A DNA stretch of 56,442 nt from Paracoccaceae bacterium (GTDB lineage Bacteria > Pseudomonadota > Alphaproteobacteria > Rhodobacterales > Rhodobacteraceae): NCBI GenBank assembly GCA_020846995.1, contig JADLCV010000029.1:1-56442 (forward strand), in the 5' to 3' direction. Below, one piece after another: positions 1 to 9,452 of this stretch. How positions within the stretch are numbered: the stretch's first letter is position 1; every line of letters begins with the position of its first letter. The notes beneath the pieces were generated by a model that searched no databases, was not told where the DNA came from, and saw only the letters and a list, made by a program, of their open reading frames with translations. The position numbers and the translations under genes were made by a program.

Positions 1-129
1 GAGCGCGGCCGCGGGCGGGCGGAGGGCGGGCGAAGGGGCGGGCTCGGTCACGTCTCACCTCCCGGGGCGGCACGCCCCCGAAGGTGTCAGCGATCGGTTG
101 AGGGATCGTTGCCGGCGCCGGCACGGGAT

Positions 130-151
130 GCGGGCGCCCGCAGGCGCCCGC
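130..151 (-). terminator. GC-rich hairpin downstream of small secreted gene
   Basis: A perfect inverted repeat (CGGGCGCC, loop CGCA, GGCGCCCG, plus one more G-C pair) lies about 35-55 bases past the stop of the minus-strand gene ending at 186. There is no T run after it, so it is at best an atypical terminator or a transcript-end stabiliser. The rest of the first 185 bases holds nothing else I can support. Confidence 0.25.
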
Positions 152-185
152 GATGACGGCAGGGCCCCTCCCCGGGGGGGGGCTG

Positions 186-359
186 TCAGCCCTGGAGGAG
201 GGTCGTGCAGGTCTGCGTCTTCGCGTCCCAGATCTGGCCCTGGGCACAGGGCGAGGTGGTCTGGAGCACGGGCGCGTGCCCGTCGGGGCACATGGCCACG
301 GCGAGCGTGGGGGCAAGGGTCAAGGCGAGAACGGCGAGCAGCCCGGCGGTCTTCGGCAT
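186..359 (-). CDS. Small secreted cysteine-containing protein
   Basis: This 57-residue protein has a signal peptide (basic MPK start, hydrophobic run to about residue 21, cleavage probably after the ALA-type site near AVA) and a short mature part with four cysteines (starting MCPDG, then SPC, QTC). Small exported proteins of this pattern sit beside purB in Rhodobacteraceae and are often misnamed after purB in databases; that is recalled family knowledge. The ATG at 359 was chosen over a longer reading because the signal peptide begins there and a GGGAGACAGGA ribosome site precedes it. It lies downstream of purB on the same strand with a gap of about 116 bases. Its function is unknown. The cysteine spacing suggests a tiny disulfide-stabilised domain. 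Confidence 0.6.
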   Translation of the reverse strand: MPKTAGLLAVLALTLAPTLAVAMCPDGHAPVLQTTSPCAQGQIWDAKTQTCTTLLQG

Positions 360-475
360 TCCTGTCTCCCTGCTTATGGTGCACCTGACAGACAGGAAAT
401 ACCCCGCGCCCCCGTCTGGCAAGTGATTCGCGCGCCGCGGGCAGGGGCGGCGTGGCGCGCCGCCCACGCGGCCGC

Positions 476-1783
476 TCAGGCCGGGGGAAAGACGCGGGCG
501 AAGATCGTGTCGACATGGCGCAGGTGGTGGGCGAGGTCGAAGTGGCGGGCAAGTTCCGCAGGCGCCATCACCGCCGCCACCTCGGGATCGGCTTCGAGGA
601 GGGCCCGGAAGTCCCCCTCCTCATCCCAGGCGCGCATGGCGTTGCGCTGCACGGCGGCATAGGCCGCCTCGCGGCTCATCCCCTTGCGGGTCAGCGCCAG
701 GAGCACCCGCTGGGAATGGACAAGGCCCCGCAGGAGCGCGAGGTTCGCACCCATCCGCCCGGGGTGGACGACGAGCCGGTCGACGACGTCGGCGAGGCGG
801 ACGAGCGCGAAGTCGAGGGTGACGGTCGCATCGGGGCCGATCATGCGCTCGACCGAGGAGTGGCTGATGTCGCGCTCGTGCCAGAGGGCCACGTTCTCGA
901 GCGCGGGGAGGGCGTAGGCCCGCACCATGCGGGCAAGCCCGGTGAGGTTCTCCGACAGGACCGGGTTGCGCTTGTGCGGCATGGCCGAGCTGCCCTTCTG
1001 GCCGGGGGCGAAATGCTCCTCGACCTCGCCCACCTCGGTGCGCTGGAGGTGGCGGATCTCGACCGCGAGGCGCTCGACCGAGGCCGCGACGACGGCGAGC
1101 GTCGCGAAGAAGAAGGCGTGGCGGTCGCGCGGGATGACCTGGGTCGAGACCGGCTCGGGGAGAAGCCCGAGGCGGGCGCAGACATGGGCCTCGACGCGCG
1201 GATCGACCTCGGCGAAGGTGCCGACGGCGCCCGAGATCGCGCCCGTCGCGATCTCGGCGCGGGCGGCGACGAGACGGGCGCGGGCGCGGGCGAACTCGGC
1301 GTGATGGCCGGCGAGCTTCAGCCCGAAGGTCGTGGGCTCGGCATGGATGCCGTGGCTGCGGCCGATGCAGGGGGTCGTCCTGTGCTCGAAGGCCCGCCGC
1401 CGGAGGGCGGCGAGAAGGGCGTCGAGATCGGCCAGAAGGAGGTCGGCCGCACGCACGAGCTGGACCGCGAGGCAGGTGTCGAGGACGTCCGACGAGGTCA
1501 TGCCCTGGTGGACAAAGCGCGCCTCGGCGGGCCCGACGATCTCGGCGAGATGGGTCAGGAAGGCGATGACGTCGTGGCGCGTCTCGCGCTCGATGGCGGC
1601 GATGCGGGCGGGGTCGAAGACGGCGTCGCGGGCCCTCCAGACCGCGGCCGCGTTCTCGGCCGGGATGACCCCGAGCGCGGCCATGGCGTCGCCGGCATGG
1701 GCCTCGATCTCGAACCAGATGCGATAGCGCGCCGCGTCGGACCAGATCGCGGCCATCTCGGGGCGGGAGTAGCGGGGGATCAT
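476..1783 (-). CDS. purB: Adenylosuccinate lyase
   Basis: This enzyme catalyses two steps of purine synthesis: cleavage of SAICAR to AICAR and of adenylosuccinate to AMP, each releasing fumarate, in the cytosol. The 435-residue length is normal for the short bacterial form. The fumarase/aspartase superfamily signature [11 protein letters not shown] is at residues 264-274, with the TSSD motif near 96-99 and the active-site histidine region [10 protein letters not shown] at 141-150. The N-terminus [10 protein letters not shown] is typical of alphaproteobacterial PurB, which supports the ATG at 1783. It is downstream of moaA on the same strand but separated by about 220 bases that contain a strong hairpin and a predicted promoter of its own, so it is probably transcribed independently. 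Confidence 0.97.
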   Translation of the reverse strand: MIPRYSRPEMAAIWSDAARYRIWFEIEAHAGDAMAALGVIPAENAAAVWRARDAVFDPARIAAIERETRHDVIAFLTHLAEIVGPAEARFVHQGMTSSDVLDTCLAVQLVRAADLLLADLDALLAALRRRAFEHRTTPCIGRSHGIHAEPTTFGLKLAGHHAEFARARARLVAARAEIATGAISGAVGTFAEVDPRVEAHVCARLGLLPEPVSTQVIPRDRHAFFFATLAVVAASVERLAVEIRHLQRTEVGEVEEHFAPGQKGSSAMPHKRNPVLSENLTGLARMVRAYALPALENVALWHERDISHSSVERMIGPDATVTLDFALVRLADVVDRLVVHPGRMGANLALLRGLVHSQRVLLALTRKGMSREAAYAAVQRNAMRAWDEEGDFRALLEADPEVAAVMAPAELARHFDLAHHLRHVDTIFARVFPPA

Positions 1784-1815
1784 CGGGGGGCCTCCGGCAA
1801 GGGCGCAGGGCCCCG

Positions 1816-1844
1816 CTCCTAGGCCAGATCGGGCCCGGCGGGAA
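1816..1844 (-). promoter_or_regulatory. Predicted purB promoter
   Basis: On the minus strand, TTCCCG (1844-1839) and TAGGAG (1821-1816) are separated by 17 bases, 32 bases before the purB start. The match to the sigma-70 consensus is weak, but the same TTC/TTG plus TAG form recurs before several other genes in this window. Confidence 0.35.
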
Positions 1845-1878
1845 GCGCGCGCACCCCGCGCCCGAACTCCCCGCCGCC

Positions 1879-1916
1879 CCCCCGGGCGCCCGCCGGCGCG
1901 GCGGGTCGCCCGGGGG
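1879..1916 (-). terminator. Strong hairpin between moaA and purB
   Basis: CCCCCGGGCG-CCCGCC pairs with GGCGGG-T-CGCCCGGGGG: 16 base pairs with one bulged T and a 5-base loop. It lies downstream of moaA and upstream of the predicted purB promoter. It has no T tract, so it may be a transcript-end hairpin or pause site rather than a classical terminator. Confidence 0.4.
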
Positions 1917-2002
1917 CAGGGGCAGGCCCGCGCGAGGCCGCGCCACTGCCGCTGCCCGCGCCGCCCGCCGCCCGCGCCCCGCCCGTCCCTCGCCCCGCGG
2001 TC

Positions 2003-3007
2003 CTAGCCGCCGGTGTGGCTCATGTGCCGGCTGACGCGGCCGGCGACGGTCTGGCGGGAATAGTCGAAATCGTGCCCCCTGGGCTTGCGCGCGATCGCGG
2101 CCCGGATCGCGGCCTCGAGCGGGCCGTCCCCGGGGCTCGCCCGGAGGGGGGCGCGGAGGTCGGCCATGTCCTCCTGGCCGAGGCACATGAAGAACTCGCC
2201 CGTGCAGGTCACCCGGACCCGGTTGCAGGCCTCGCAGAAATTGTGGGTGAGGGGGGTGATGAAGCCGATGCGCTGGCCGCTGCCGGCGAGGCGCACGTAG
2301 CGCGCGGGCCCCCCCGTCCGCTCGGGCGTGTCGACGAGGGTGAGGCGCGTCTCGAGCCGGGCCCTGAGATCCTTCAGCGACCAGAACTGGTCGAGCCGGT
2401 CCTCGGCCCCGAGATCGCCCATCGGCATGACCTCGATGAAGGTCAGGTCGTGGCCCTCGGCCCCGCACCAGGCGACGAGGTCGAAGAGCTCGTCCTCGTT
2501 CACGCCCCGGAGCGCCACGGCGTTGATCTTGACCGCGAGCCCGGCCGCGACCGCCGCCCGGATGCCCTCGAGGACCTGGCCGAGCCGGCCCCAGCGGGTG
2601 ATGCGGTGGAACTTCCCCTCGTCGAGGGTGTCGAGCGAGACGTTGACGCGCCGCACCCCGGCCGCGGCGAGCTCGCCCGCAAAGCGCGCGAGCTGGCTTC
2701 CGTTCGTCGTCAGCGTGAGTTCGCGCAGCGCCCCGGTGCCGAGATGGCGCCCCATGGCCCGGAAGAAGGTCAGGATGTCGCGGCGCACGAGCGGCTCGCC
2801 GCCGGTGATGCGGAGCTTCTGGACGCCGAGGCGGATGAAGGTCGAGCACAGCCGGTCGAGTTCCTCGAGCGTCAGGAGCTCCGCCCTGGGCAGGAAGCTC
2901 ATGTGCTCGGACATGCAGTAGACGCAGCGGAAGTCGCAGCGGTCGGTGACCGAGACGCGCAGGTAGGTGATGGCGCGGGCGAAGGGATCGACTAGGGGGG
3001 CCGTCAT
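2003..3007 (-). CDS. moaA: GTP 3',8-cyclase (molybdenum cofactor synthesis)
   Basis: This radical-SAM enzyme starts molybdopterin synthesis by converting GTP to 3',8-cyclo-7,8-dihydro-GTP, with MoaC as partner. The SAM-cluster motif CDFRCVYC places C24, C28 and C31; the second 4Fe-4S cluster is ligated by the C-terminal set in [13 protein letters not shown]. The protein ends in the GG pair that MoaA needs for activity. The 334-residue length fits the family. The ATG at 3007 is preferred over upstream ATGs because a TTGCGG-N17-TATCCT promoter ends only 7 bases before it, which excludes earlier starts. No other mo gene is in the window, so it stands apart from the rest of the pathway. Confidence 0.96.
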   Translation of the reverse strand: MTAPLVDPFARAITYLRVSVTDRCDFRCVYCMSEHMSFLPRAELLTLEELDRLCSTFIRLGVQKLRITGGEPLVRRDILTFFRAMGRHLGTGALRELTLTTNGSQLARFAGELAAAGVRRVNVSLDTLDEGKFHRITRWGRLGQVLEGIRAAVAAGLAVKINAVALRGVNEDELFDLVAWCGAEGHDLTFIEVMPMGDLGAEDRLDQFWSLKDLRARLETRLTLVDTPERTGGPARYVRLAGSGQRIGFITPLTHNFCEACNRVRVTCTGEFFMCLGQEDMADLRAPLRASPGDGPLEAAIRAAIARKPRGHDFDYSRQTVAGRVSRHMSHTGG

Positions 3008-3014
3008 GGCCCCG

Positions 3015-3043
3015 AGGATAGGACGGCGCCGGGGTGCCCGCAA
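3015..3043 (-). promoter_or_regulatory. Predicted moaA promoter (possibly leaderless transcript)
   Basis: Minus-strand TTGCGG (3043-3038), 17 bases, TATCCT (3020-3015). The -10 ends 7 bases before the ATG at 3007, which puts the predicted transcription start at or next to the A of the start codon. Confidence 0.45.
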
Positions 3044-3084
3044 GCCGCTCGCGTCCTCGTGCGCGGGCCCGCGGGCCCGGGGCA

Positions 3085-3114
3085 TTGCGGGACGCCGACC
3101 CACGGGCCTAGGCT
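3085..3114 (+). promoter_or_regulatory. Predicted promoter of the small lipoprotein gene (possibly leaderless)
   Basis: TTGCGG (3085-3090), 18 bases, TAGGCT (3109-3114), followed 7 bases later by the ATG at 3122. There is no purine-rich ribosome site between, consistent with a leaderless message. Confidence 0.4.
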
Positions 3115-3121
3115 CGGTGCC

Positions 3122-3595
3122 ATGGCCCTGCCGCCCGCCGCCCTCCTCCTTCTTCTCGCCGTGCTCGCCGCGGGCTGCGACCGGACCGTCGCGGGCGGCG
3201 GCGACGGGCCGGCCGCGCCCGCCGCGGTGGTCGCAGGCGCGGGCGACCTGCGCCCGCGGCCCCGCCCCGCCGCCGCGCTCGCCCTGGAGCCCGCGGGATC
3301 GCCCGCGGCGGCCGCGGCCGGGCCCGGCGCCGCCACCGCGGCCGCCGGGGGCGGGCGGGCGGTCGGCACCGCCGTCGTCTCGCTCGGCCCGCCGGCGGCG
3401 CCCGGCCTCTGGCTCGCGACCCCGCTCGTGGGCGCGCCGGGGCGGGGCCGCGTCGTCCTCGCCGCGACCGGGGCCGCGGTCGCGGTCGAACTGCGCCCCG
3501 CCCCCGCCGGGGCGAGCGTCCTCTCGCTCGCCGCCTTCCGTCTCCTCGGCCTGCCCCTGACCGCGCTCGCCGAGGTCGAGGTCTTCGCCTTCTGA
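3122..3595 (+). CDS. Small lipoprotein, 'D-galactarate dehydratase-like' Rhodobacteraceae family
   Basis: The 157-residue protein has a short hydrophobic signal ending in the lipobox LAAGC (Cys near residue 19), then an Ala/Gly/Pro-rich low-complexity stretch to about residue 80, then a conserved-looking C-terminal half. The pattern 'G..V.SLG.P..PGLWL.TPLV....GRV' followed by '[21 protein letters not shown]' matches small proteins of Rhodobacteraceae that carry the name D-galactarate dehydratase in databases; that name comes from old annotation and there is no sugar-dehydratase fold here. It should be anchored in the outer or inner membrane facing the periplasm. It is divergent from moaA and convergent with glmS. 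The family is recalled, not searched. Confidence 0.7.
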   Translation: MALPPAALLLLLAVLAAGCDRTVAGGGDGPAAPAAVVAGAGDLRPRPRPAAALALEPAGSPAAAAAGPGAATAAAGGGRAVGTAVVSLGPPAAPGLWLATPLVGAPGRGRVVLAATGAAVAVELRPAPAGASVLSLAAFRLLGLPLTALAEVEVFAF

Positions 3596-3613
3596 GCCGG
3601 CGGACCGCCGCGC

Positions 3614-3688
3614 CGCCCCCGTCCGCGTCCCCGCCGGCCGCGTCCCCGGTCCGCGCCCCCGCCGGCCGTGCCCCCGTCCGCGTCCCCC
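3614..3688. repeat. Degenerate C-rich repeats between convergent genes
   Basis: The gap between the lipoprotein gene and glmS is built of imperfect copies of a unit like CCCCCGTCCGCGTCCCC, alternating with CCCCGCCGGCCG. Copies of the first form start near 3616 and 3671. The opposite strand is correspondingly G-rich, so G-quadruplex formation is possible. No gene or classical terminator is visible in 3596-3707. Confidence 0.5.
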
Positions 3689-3707
3689 GCCTCCCGTGCC
3701 CGCGCCC

Positions 3708-5522
3708 TCACTCGACCGTGACCGACTTCGCGAGGTTGCGCGGCTGGTCGACGTCGGTGCCCTTGGCGACGGCGGTGTGGTAGGCGAGAAGCTGCACCGG
3801 CAGGGCGTAGAGGACGGGCGCGACGAGCGGCGGGGCGTCGGGCAGGATCAGGATCTCGGCCGCGTCCGCCCCCGCCGCCGCCGACCCGGCGCGGTCGGTG
3901 ACAAGGATCACCCTCCCGCCGCGCGCCCGCACCTCCTGCATGTTCGACACCGTCTTGTCGAAGAGCCCGTCGCGGGGGGCGAGGACGACCACCGGCAGAT
4001 GGGCGTCGACGAGCGCGATGGGCCCGTGCTTGAGCTCGCCCGCGGCCTCGCCCTCGGCGTGGATGTAGCTGAGCTCCTTGAGCTTCAGCGCCCCCTCGCG
4101 GGCGAGCGGATACATCGGCCCGCGGCCGAGGAAGAGGACGTCGCGGGCCTCGGCGAGGCCGCGGGCGATCGCCGCCACCGCGGGCGAGAGGGCGAGGGCG
4201 TGGTTCATGAGCCCGGGCAGCGCCCGCAAGGCCGCCACCTGCGCGGCGAGCGCCGCCCGGTCGATCGCCCCGCGGTCGGCCGCGGCCTTGAGGGCGAGGA
4301 GCGCGAGGACGGCGAGCTGGCCGGTGAAGCCCTTTGAGGAGGCGACCGAGACCTCGACCCCGGCGAGGATCGGCAGCGCGATGTCGGCCTCGCGGGCGAT
4401 CGACGAGGTCGGCACGTTGACGACCGCCACGACCCTGGCGACCCGCCCGCGGAGGTGGCGGAGGGCGGCGAGGGTGTCGGCGGTCTCGCCCGACTGGCTG
4501 ACGACGATGGCCCAGGCGCGGGGGTCGAGCGGGGGGTCGCGGTAGCGGAACTCCGAGGCGATGTCGACCTCGGCGGCGAGGCCGGCGAGGCCCTCGAACC
4601 AGTATTTCGCGACCTGGCAGGCGAAATGGGCGGTGCCGCAGGCGACGAGCGTCAGCCGTGGCACGGGCCCGAAGTCGAGCCCGGCGGGGAGCGCGAGTTC
4701 CTCGCCCCGGATATAGTGGCGGAGGGCGTCGGCGATGACGACCGGCTGCTCGGCGATCTCCTTGGCCATGAAATGCTTGTGGCCGGCCTTCTCGACCTGG
4801 ACGGTGGCGATCTCGATCCGCGTCTCGGGGCGGTGCACCTGTTCGCCGGCGGCGTCGCGGATCTCGGCCCCGGCGCGGCTGACGAGGGCCCAGTCGCCCT
4901 CCTCGAGGTAGGTGATGCGGTCGGTGAGGGGGGCGAGCGCGATCGCGTCCGAGCCCACGAACATCTCGCCCGCGCCGTGGCCGACGGCGAGGGGCGAGCC
5001 GCGGCGGGCGGCGATCATGAGGTCGTCCTCGCCCTGAAAGAGGAAGAGGAGGGCGAAGGCGCCGCGCAGGCGCGCAAGCGTCGCCGCCGCCGCGGCCCGC
5101 GGCGTCGCGCCCTCATCGAGGGCGCGGGCGGCGAGAAGGGCGATCGTCTCGGTGTCGGTCTCGGTCGTCGCGGGATAGCCGGCAGCGGCAAGTTCGGCCC
5201 GGAGCTCGCGGTAGTTCTCGATGATGCCGTTGTGGACGACCGCCACCCGCCCGACCTGGTGGGGATGGGCGTTGGCGACGGTCGCCGCCCCGTGCGTCGC
5301 CCAGCGGGTATGGCCGATCCCGGCCTTGCCGGCGAGGGGGGCGTGGACGAGGAGGTCGGAGAGGTTGACGAGCTTGCCCACGGCCCGGCGGCGGTCGAGC
5401 CGGCCGGCCGCGACGGTGGCGATGCCGGCCGAATCATAGCCCCGGTATTCGAGCCGCTTCAGCGCCTCGACGATCAGCGGGGCCACCTCGTGCTGGCCGA
5501 GGATGCCGACGATGCCGCACAT
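3708..5522 (-). CDS. glmS: Glutamine-fructose-6-phosphate aminotransferase (isomerizing)
   Basis: GlmS converts fructose-6-phosphate and glutamine to glucosamine-6-phosphate, the first step toward UDP-GlcNAc for peptidoglycan and lipopolysaccharide. The 604-residue protein starts MCGIVGI, so Cys2 becomes the N-terminal nucleophile; the glutaminase domain runs to about residue 215 and is followed by two SIS sugar-isomerase domains (SQSGETADT in the first, near residue 330). The C-terminus [13 protein letters not shown] is the conserved active-site tail. The start at 5522 shares one base with the glmU stop (TGATG), so translation is coupled to glmU and both probably use the promoter before glmU. 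Confidence 0.98.
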   Translation of the reverse strand: MCGIVGILGQHEVAPLIVEALKRLEYRGYDSAGIATVAAGRLDRRRAVGKLVNLSDLLVHAPLAGKAGIGHTRWATHGAATVANAHPHQVGRVAVVHNGIIENYRELRAELAAAGYPATTETDTETIALLAARALDEGATPRAAAAATLARLRGAFALLFLFQGEDDLMIAARRGSPLAVGHGAGEMFVGSDAIALAPLTDRITYLEEGDWALVSRAGAEIRDAAGEQVHRPETRIEIATVQVEKAGHKHFMAKEIAEQPVVIADALRHYIRGEELALPAGLDFGPVPRLTLVACGTAHFACQVAKYWFEGLAGLAAEVDIASEFRYRDPPLDPRAWAIVVSQSGETADTLAALRHLRGRVARVVAVVNVPTSSIAREADIALPILAGVEVSVASSKGFTGQLAVLALLALKAAADRGAIDRAALAAQVAALRALPGLMNHALALSPAVAAIARGLAEARDVLFLGRGPMYPLAREGALKLKELSYIHAEGEAAGELKHGPIALVDAHLPVVVLAPRDGLFDKTVSNMQEVRARGGRVILVTDRAGSAAAGADAAEILILPDAPPLVAPVLYALPVQLLAYHTAVAKGTDVDQPRNLAKSVTVE

Positions 5523-6880
5523 CAGCCGTCCTCCCCGCGCGTCGGCTCGGCCCGCGCCGCCCGCAGGCGGGCGAGGAAGCGGGCGACGAAGCCCGGCTTC
5601 ACCTCCTGGCGGGCGCGGGCGACGGCGAGGGCGCCGTCGGGCACGTCGGCGGTGATGACCGAGCCCGAGGCCGTCATCGCCCCCGCCCCGACCCGCACCG
5701 GGGCCACGAGCATGGTGTCCGAGCCGATGAAGGCTCCGGCGCCGATCAGGGTGCGGTGCTTGCCGACGCCGTCGTAGTTGCAGGTGATGCTGCCGGCGCC
5801 GATGTTGGCGCGCGCGCCCACCTCGGCATCGCCGAGATAGGCGAGGTGGTTGGCCTTGGCGCCCTCGTGGAGGAGGGCGTTCTTGACCTCGACGAAGTTG
5901 CCGACATGGACGTCCTCGGCGAGTTCCGCCCCCGGCCGGAGGCGGGCGAAGGGGCCGACGACGGCGCCGCGGCTGACATGGCAGCCCTCGAGATGGCAGA
6001 AGGCGCGGATCTCGGCCCCCGTCTCGACCGTCACCCCGGGGCCGAAGACGACATGGGGGCCAAGGATCGCGTCGCGGCCGACGGCGGTGTCGTAGGCGAA
6101 GATCACCGTCTCGGGGGCGGCCATCATGACCCCGTCCGCCGCCGCCGCCGCCCGCGCCCGGGCCTGGAAGGCGCGCTCGGCGGCCATGAGTTCGGCCCGC
6201 GTGTTGATGCCGAGCGCCTCCTCCTCGGGGCAGCGGACGACGCCCGCGAGAAGGCCGCGGGCGCGGGCGCGGGCGACGATGTCGGTCAGGTAGAACTCGC
6301 CCCTCGCATTGGCCCGCCCGATCTCCGGCAGAAGCCCCGCGAGCCTCGCCGCATCGGTGCAGATGACGCCGCTGTTGCAAAGGGTTATGGCTCGTTCCTC
6401 GGGCGTTGCATCCGCTTCCTCGACGATTCCTTCAAGGCTCTCGCCATCGCCGAGGAGGCGGCCGTAACCCCTTGGATCGGCAGCCTCGAAGCCCAGCACG
6501 ACGAGGTCGTGGCGGGCCCGGGCCGCGCGCAGTTCGGCGAGCGTCGCGGGGCCGAGGAAGGGGGTGTCGCCGTAAAGGACGATGACGTCGCCGGCGAAGC
6601 CCGCGAGCGCCGGCAGGGCCGCGGCGACGGCATCGGCGGTGCCGCGCCGCTCGTTCTGGGTGACGATCGCGGCCCCCGGTTCGGCGGCGCGGGCGGCGGC
6701 GGCGACGGCGCCCGCGCCCGCGCCGGTGACGACCACCACCCGGTCGGGCTCGAGCGCGGCGCCGGCGCGCAGGGCATGCCAGAGGAGCGGCGCCCCGGCC
6801 AGCCGGTGGAGGACCTTGGGAAGATCGGAGTTCATCCGTTTGCCCTCGCCCGCAGCGAGAACGACCAGCGCCAGCGCCAT
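5522..6880 (-). CDS. glmU: Bifunctional GlcNAc-1-P uridyltransferase / glucosamine-1-P acetyltransferase
   Basis: GlmU makes UDP-GlcNAc: its C-terminal domain acetylates glucosamine-1-phosphate and its N-terminal domain transfers UMP from UTP. The 452 residues begin with the nucleotidyltransferase motif LAAGEGKRM (about 7-15) and 'DLPKVLH'. The C-terminal part from about residue 250 shows the hexapeptide repeats of a left-handed beta-helix, with the acetyltransferase loop around EVKNALLHEGAKANHLAYLG. The ATG at 6880 was chosen because the motif must be N-terminal and AAGGGG lies upstream; 13 extra residues are possible from 6919. GlmM, which makes its substrate, is not in the window. A 34-codon stretch inside the first domain has unusual codon use (separate entry). 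Confidence 0.97.
   Translation of the reverse strand: MALALVVLAAGEGKRMNSDLPKVLHRLAGAPLLWHALRAGAALEPDRVVVVTGAGAGAVAAAARAAEPGAAIVTQNERRGTADAVAAALPALAGFAGDVIVLYGDTPFLGPATLAELRAARARHDLVVLGFEAADPRGYGRLLGDGESLEGIVEEADATPEERAITLCNSGVICTDAARLAGLLPEIGRANARGEFYLTDIVARARARGLLAGVVRCPEEEALGINTRAELMAAERAFQARARAAAAADGVMMAAPETVIFAYDTAVGRDAILGPHVVFGPGVTVETGAEIRAFCHLEGCHVSRGAVVGPFARLRPGAELAEDVHVGNFVEVKNALLHEGAKANHLAYLGDAEVGARANIGAGSITCNYDGVGKHRTLIGAGAFIGSDTMLVAPVRVGAGAMTASGSVITADVPDGALAVARARQEVKPGFVARFLARLRAARAEPTRGEDG
6374..6475 (-). other. Low-GC3 codon tract inside glmU
   Basis: Thirty-four consecutive glmU codons, from the PRGYGR segment to LCN, include 13 with A or T in the third position (for example CCA, GGT, GGA, GAA, GCA, CGA, ATA, CTT), by hand count. 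Flanking codons almost always end in G or C. The protein motif itself (GYGRLL, EGIVEEADA) is fully conserved. A short conversion tract from a lower-GC homologue or a second signal in the DNA could explain it. Confidence 0.6.
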
Positions 6881-6908
6881 CGCGGCCCCTTTTCCTGCCC
6901 CCGCCACC

Positions 6909-6938
6909 GGTCTAGCCAAGGCGGGGGGAGGGGCGCAA
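6909..6938 (-). promoter_or_regulatory. Predicted glmU-glmS promoter
   Basis: Minus-strand TTGCGC (6938-6933), 18 bases, TAGACC (6914-6909), 28 bases before the glmU start, in the gap between the divergent glmU and HAD genes. The -35 is reasonable and the -10 weak; the form resembles other predicted promoters here. I see no equally good plus-strand promoter for the HAD gene. Confidence 0.35.
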
Positions 6939-6985
6939 GCGGGCGGGCCGCCACAGTCCCTTCCCGCGCCTTTCGGGGGCCGCCG

Positions 6986-7657
6986 ATGCGCACCGTCATC
7001 TTCGACCTCGACGGCACCCTCGCCGACACCTCGGCCGACCTCATCGCCGCCGCCAACGCCACCCTTCGCGGCCTCGGCGGGGCCCCGCTCGACCCCGCGG
7101 GCGACCGCGCGGTGGCCTTCGCGGGTGGCCGGGCAATGCTCCGGGCGGGCCTCGCGCGGGCCGGACTCGCGGCCCCCGAGGGGGTGATCGAGGCCGCCTA
7201 CGGCCAGCTACTCGACCACTACCGGGCGGGGATCGCGGTCGAGACGCGGCTCCACCCCGGCGCCGCGGCGGCCGTCGAGGGCCTCCGGGCGGCGGGCTTC
7301 CGGACCGGCATCTGCACCAACAAGCCGGTCGAACTCGCCCGGGCGCTCCTTGCCGCGCTCGGTGCCCGCGACCTCTTCGACGGCCTCGTCGGCGCCGGAA
7401 GCCTCGCCGCCCGCAAGCCCGACCCCGCCCCCTACTGCGCCGCCGTCGCCGCGGCCGGGGGGGCGGTCGCCCGCTCGTTCCTCGTCGGCGACACCGTCAC
7501 CGACCGCGACACAGCCCGCGCCGCCGGCGTCCCGGTCGCGCTCGTGACCTTCGGGCCCGAGGGCCGGGGGGTGGCGACGCTCGCCCCCGACGCCCTCCTT
7601 GACGATTTCGCGGCCCTCGGCCCGCTCGCCCGCCGGCTGACCGCGGGTCGCCGTTGA
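6986..7657 (+). CDS. gph: HAD-family phosphatase, phosphoglycolate phosphatase-like
   Basis: This 223-residue HAD subfamily IA hydrolase probably removes phosphate from 2-phosphoglycolate, a product of DNA repair or Rubisco oxygenation. Motif I is DLDGTL with the nucleophile D7 and acid D9; motif II is in ICTNKP near residue 109; the lysine of motif III is in ARKPDP near 138; motif IV is GDTVTDRD near 169. The cap domain occupies about 15-85. It diverges from glmU-glmS, an arrangement common in Rhodobacteraceae. The exact substrate cannot be told from sequence, since this subfamily includes other sugar-phosphate phosphatases. It is followed 54 bases later by ivd. Confidence 0.85.
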   Translation: MRTVIFDLDGTLADTSADLIAAANATLRGLGGAPLDPAGDRAVAFAGGRAMLRAGLARAGLAAPEGVIEAAYGQLLDHYRAGIAVETRLHPGAAAAVEGLRAAGFRTGICTNKPVELARALLAALGARDLFDGLVGAGSLAARKPDPAPYCAAVAAAGGAVARSFLVGDTVTDRDTARAAGVPVALVTFGPEGRGVATLAPDALLDDFAALGPLARRLTAGRR

Positions 7658-7711
7658 CGGGCCCGGGCCGGGGGCGGCATCAAGGAGGGAGGCGGAGGGG
7701 AGGGCAGGGCG

Positions 7712-8875
<1,164 letters not shown>

Positions 8876-8891
8876 CCCGGAAGGGGCGTAG

Positions 8892-8960
8892 TTGACAGCA
8901 GGGTGGAGTTAGTTTGGGATATATACTAGTAACTAAACGTTCGGTTAGGAGATTTGGGAG
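8892..8960 (+). promoter_or_regulatory. AT-rich leader, putative promoter/operator of the toxin-antitoxin pair
   Basis: Bases 8891-8960 are about 43% GC by hand count (8911-8950 about 35%) in otherwise very GC-rich DNA. It holds TTGACA (8892-8897) and TATACT (8922-8927), but 24 bases apart, too far for a normal sigma-70 pair, so the true -35 is unclear. An imperfect palindrome follows (CTAAACG-TT-CGGTTAG, 8933-8948), a likely autoregulatory operator. A ribosome site AGGAGA (8947-8952) sits 8 bases before the ATG. Confidence 0.5.
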
Positions 8961-9452
8961 ATGCTGACCCTTTCGTCGGCCCGGAAGCTCGCCCTCGACG
9001 CGCTGCCGTCCAAGGCCGCCCGGATCCGGGCCCTGCGCGCCGAGGGATTCCGGCAGGCCGAGATCGCGCGCTTCCTCGGCCTGTCCGACCAGCATGTCTC
9101 CAACGTCCTGCGCCGGAGCGAGCGGGAGGGGATCGCGTCGGAGCGGCTTCCGGCGGAAGCGGCGAGGGCCACTCGCGACGTCGAAGCCGATGCCGGCGGC
9201 GGTGCCGGGCGGGTCATGCTGAGGGTCGAGGCCGACGGCAGCCTGAGGCTGCCCTCGCCGTTGCGCGAGGCCATGGACCTCGACCCCTCCGGGACGGTCA
9301 GCGCCGAGGTCGTCGACGGCGAGCTGCGCCTGATCTCGCCCCGCGCCGCGGTCCGGCGCATCCAGCGCACCGCGCGCAGGTATGCCCCCGAGGGCGTGAG
9401 CGTCGTCGATGCGTTCCTCGCCGGGCGCGTCGCCATCTGGGGACCGGGATGA
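8961..9452 (+). CDS. Antitoxin with N-terminal HTH and C-terminal AbrB/SpoVT domain
   Basis: The 163-residue protein has a helix-turn-helix near residues 17-50 (RIRALRAEGFRQAEIARFLG then SDQHVSNVL) and an AbrB/SpoVT-type swapped-hairpin segment near 77-130 (VMLRVEADGSLRLPSPLREA, with GELRLISP). The end, with APEGVSVVDAFLAGR, fits the tail of VapB-like antitoxins that pair with PIN toxins. The antitoxin would bind and inhibit the toxin and repress its own promoter, probably at the palindrome just upstream. Its stop overlaps the toxin start (ATGA, 9449-9452), which gives coupled translation. The two-domain form (HTH plus AbrB) is known from alphaproteobacterial type II systems. The pair sits inside a metabolic gene set, suggesting insertion. 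Confidence 0.85.
   Translation: MLTLSSARKLALDALPSKAARIRALRAEGFRQAEIARFLGLSDQHVSNVLRRSEREGIASERLPAEAARATRDVEADAGGGAGRVMLRVEADGSLRLPSPLREAMDLDPSGTVSAEVVDGELRLISPRAAVRRIQRTARRYAPEGVSVVDAFLAGRVAIWGPG

Noticed and set aside
452-1822. 456-residue plus-strand frame opposite purB
   Set aside because: It is the mirror of a real gene, with Arg/Gly/Asp-rich content typical of shadow frames.
8892-8927. TTGACA and TATACT as a normal sigma-70 promoter of the TA pair
   Set aside because: The spacing is 24 bases, well outside 15-19.
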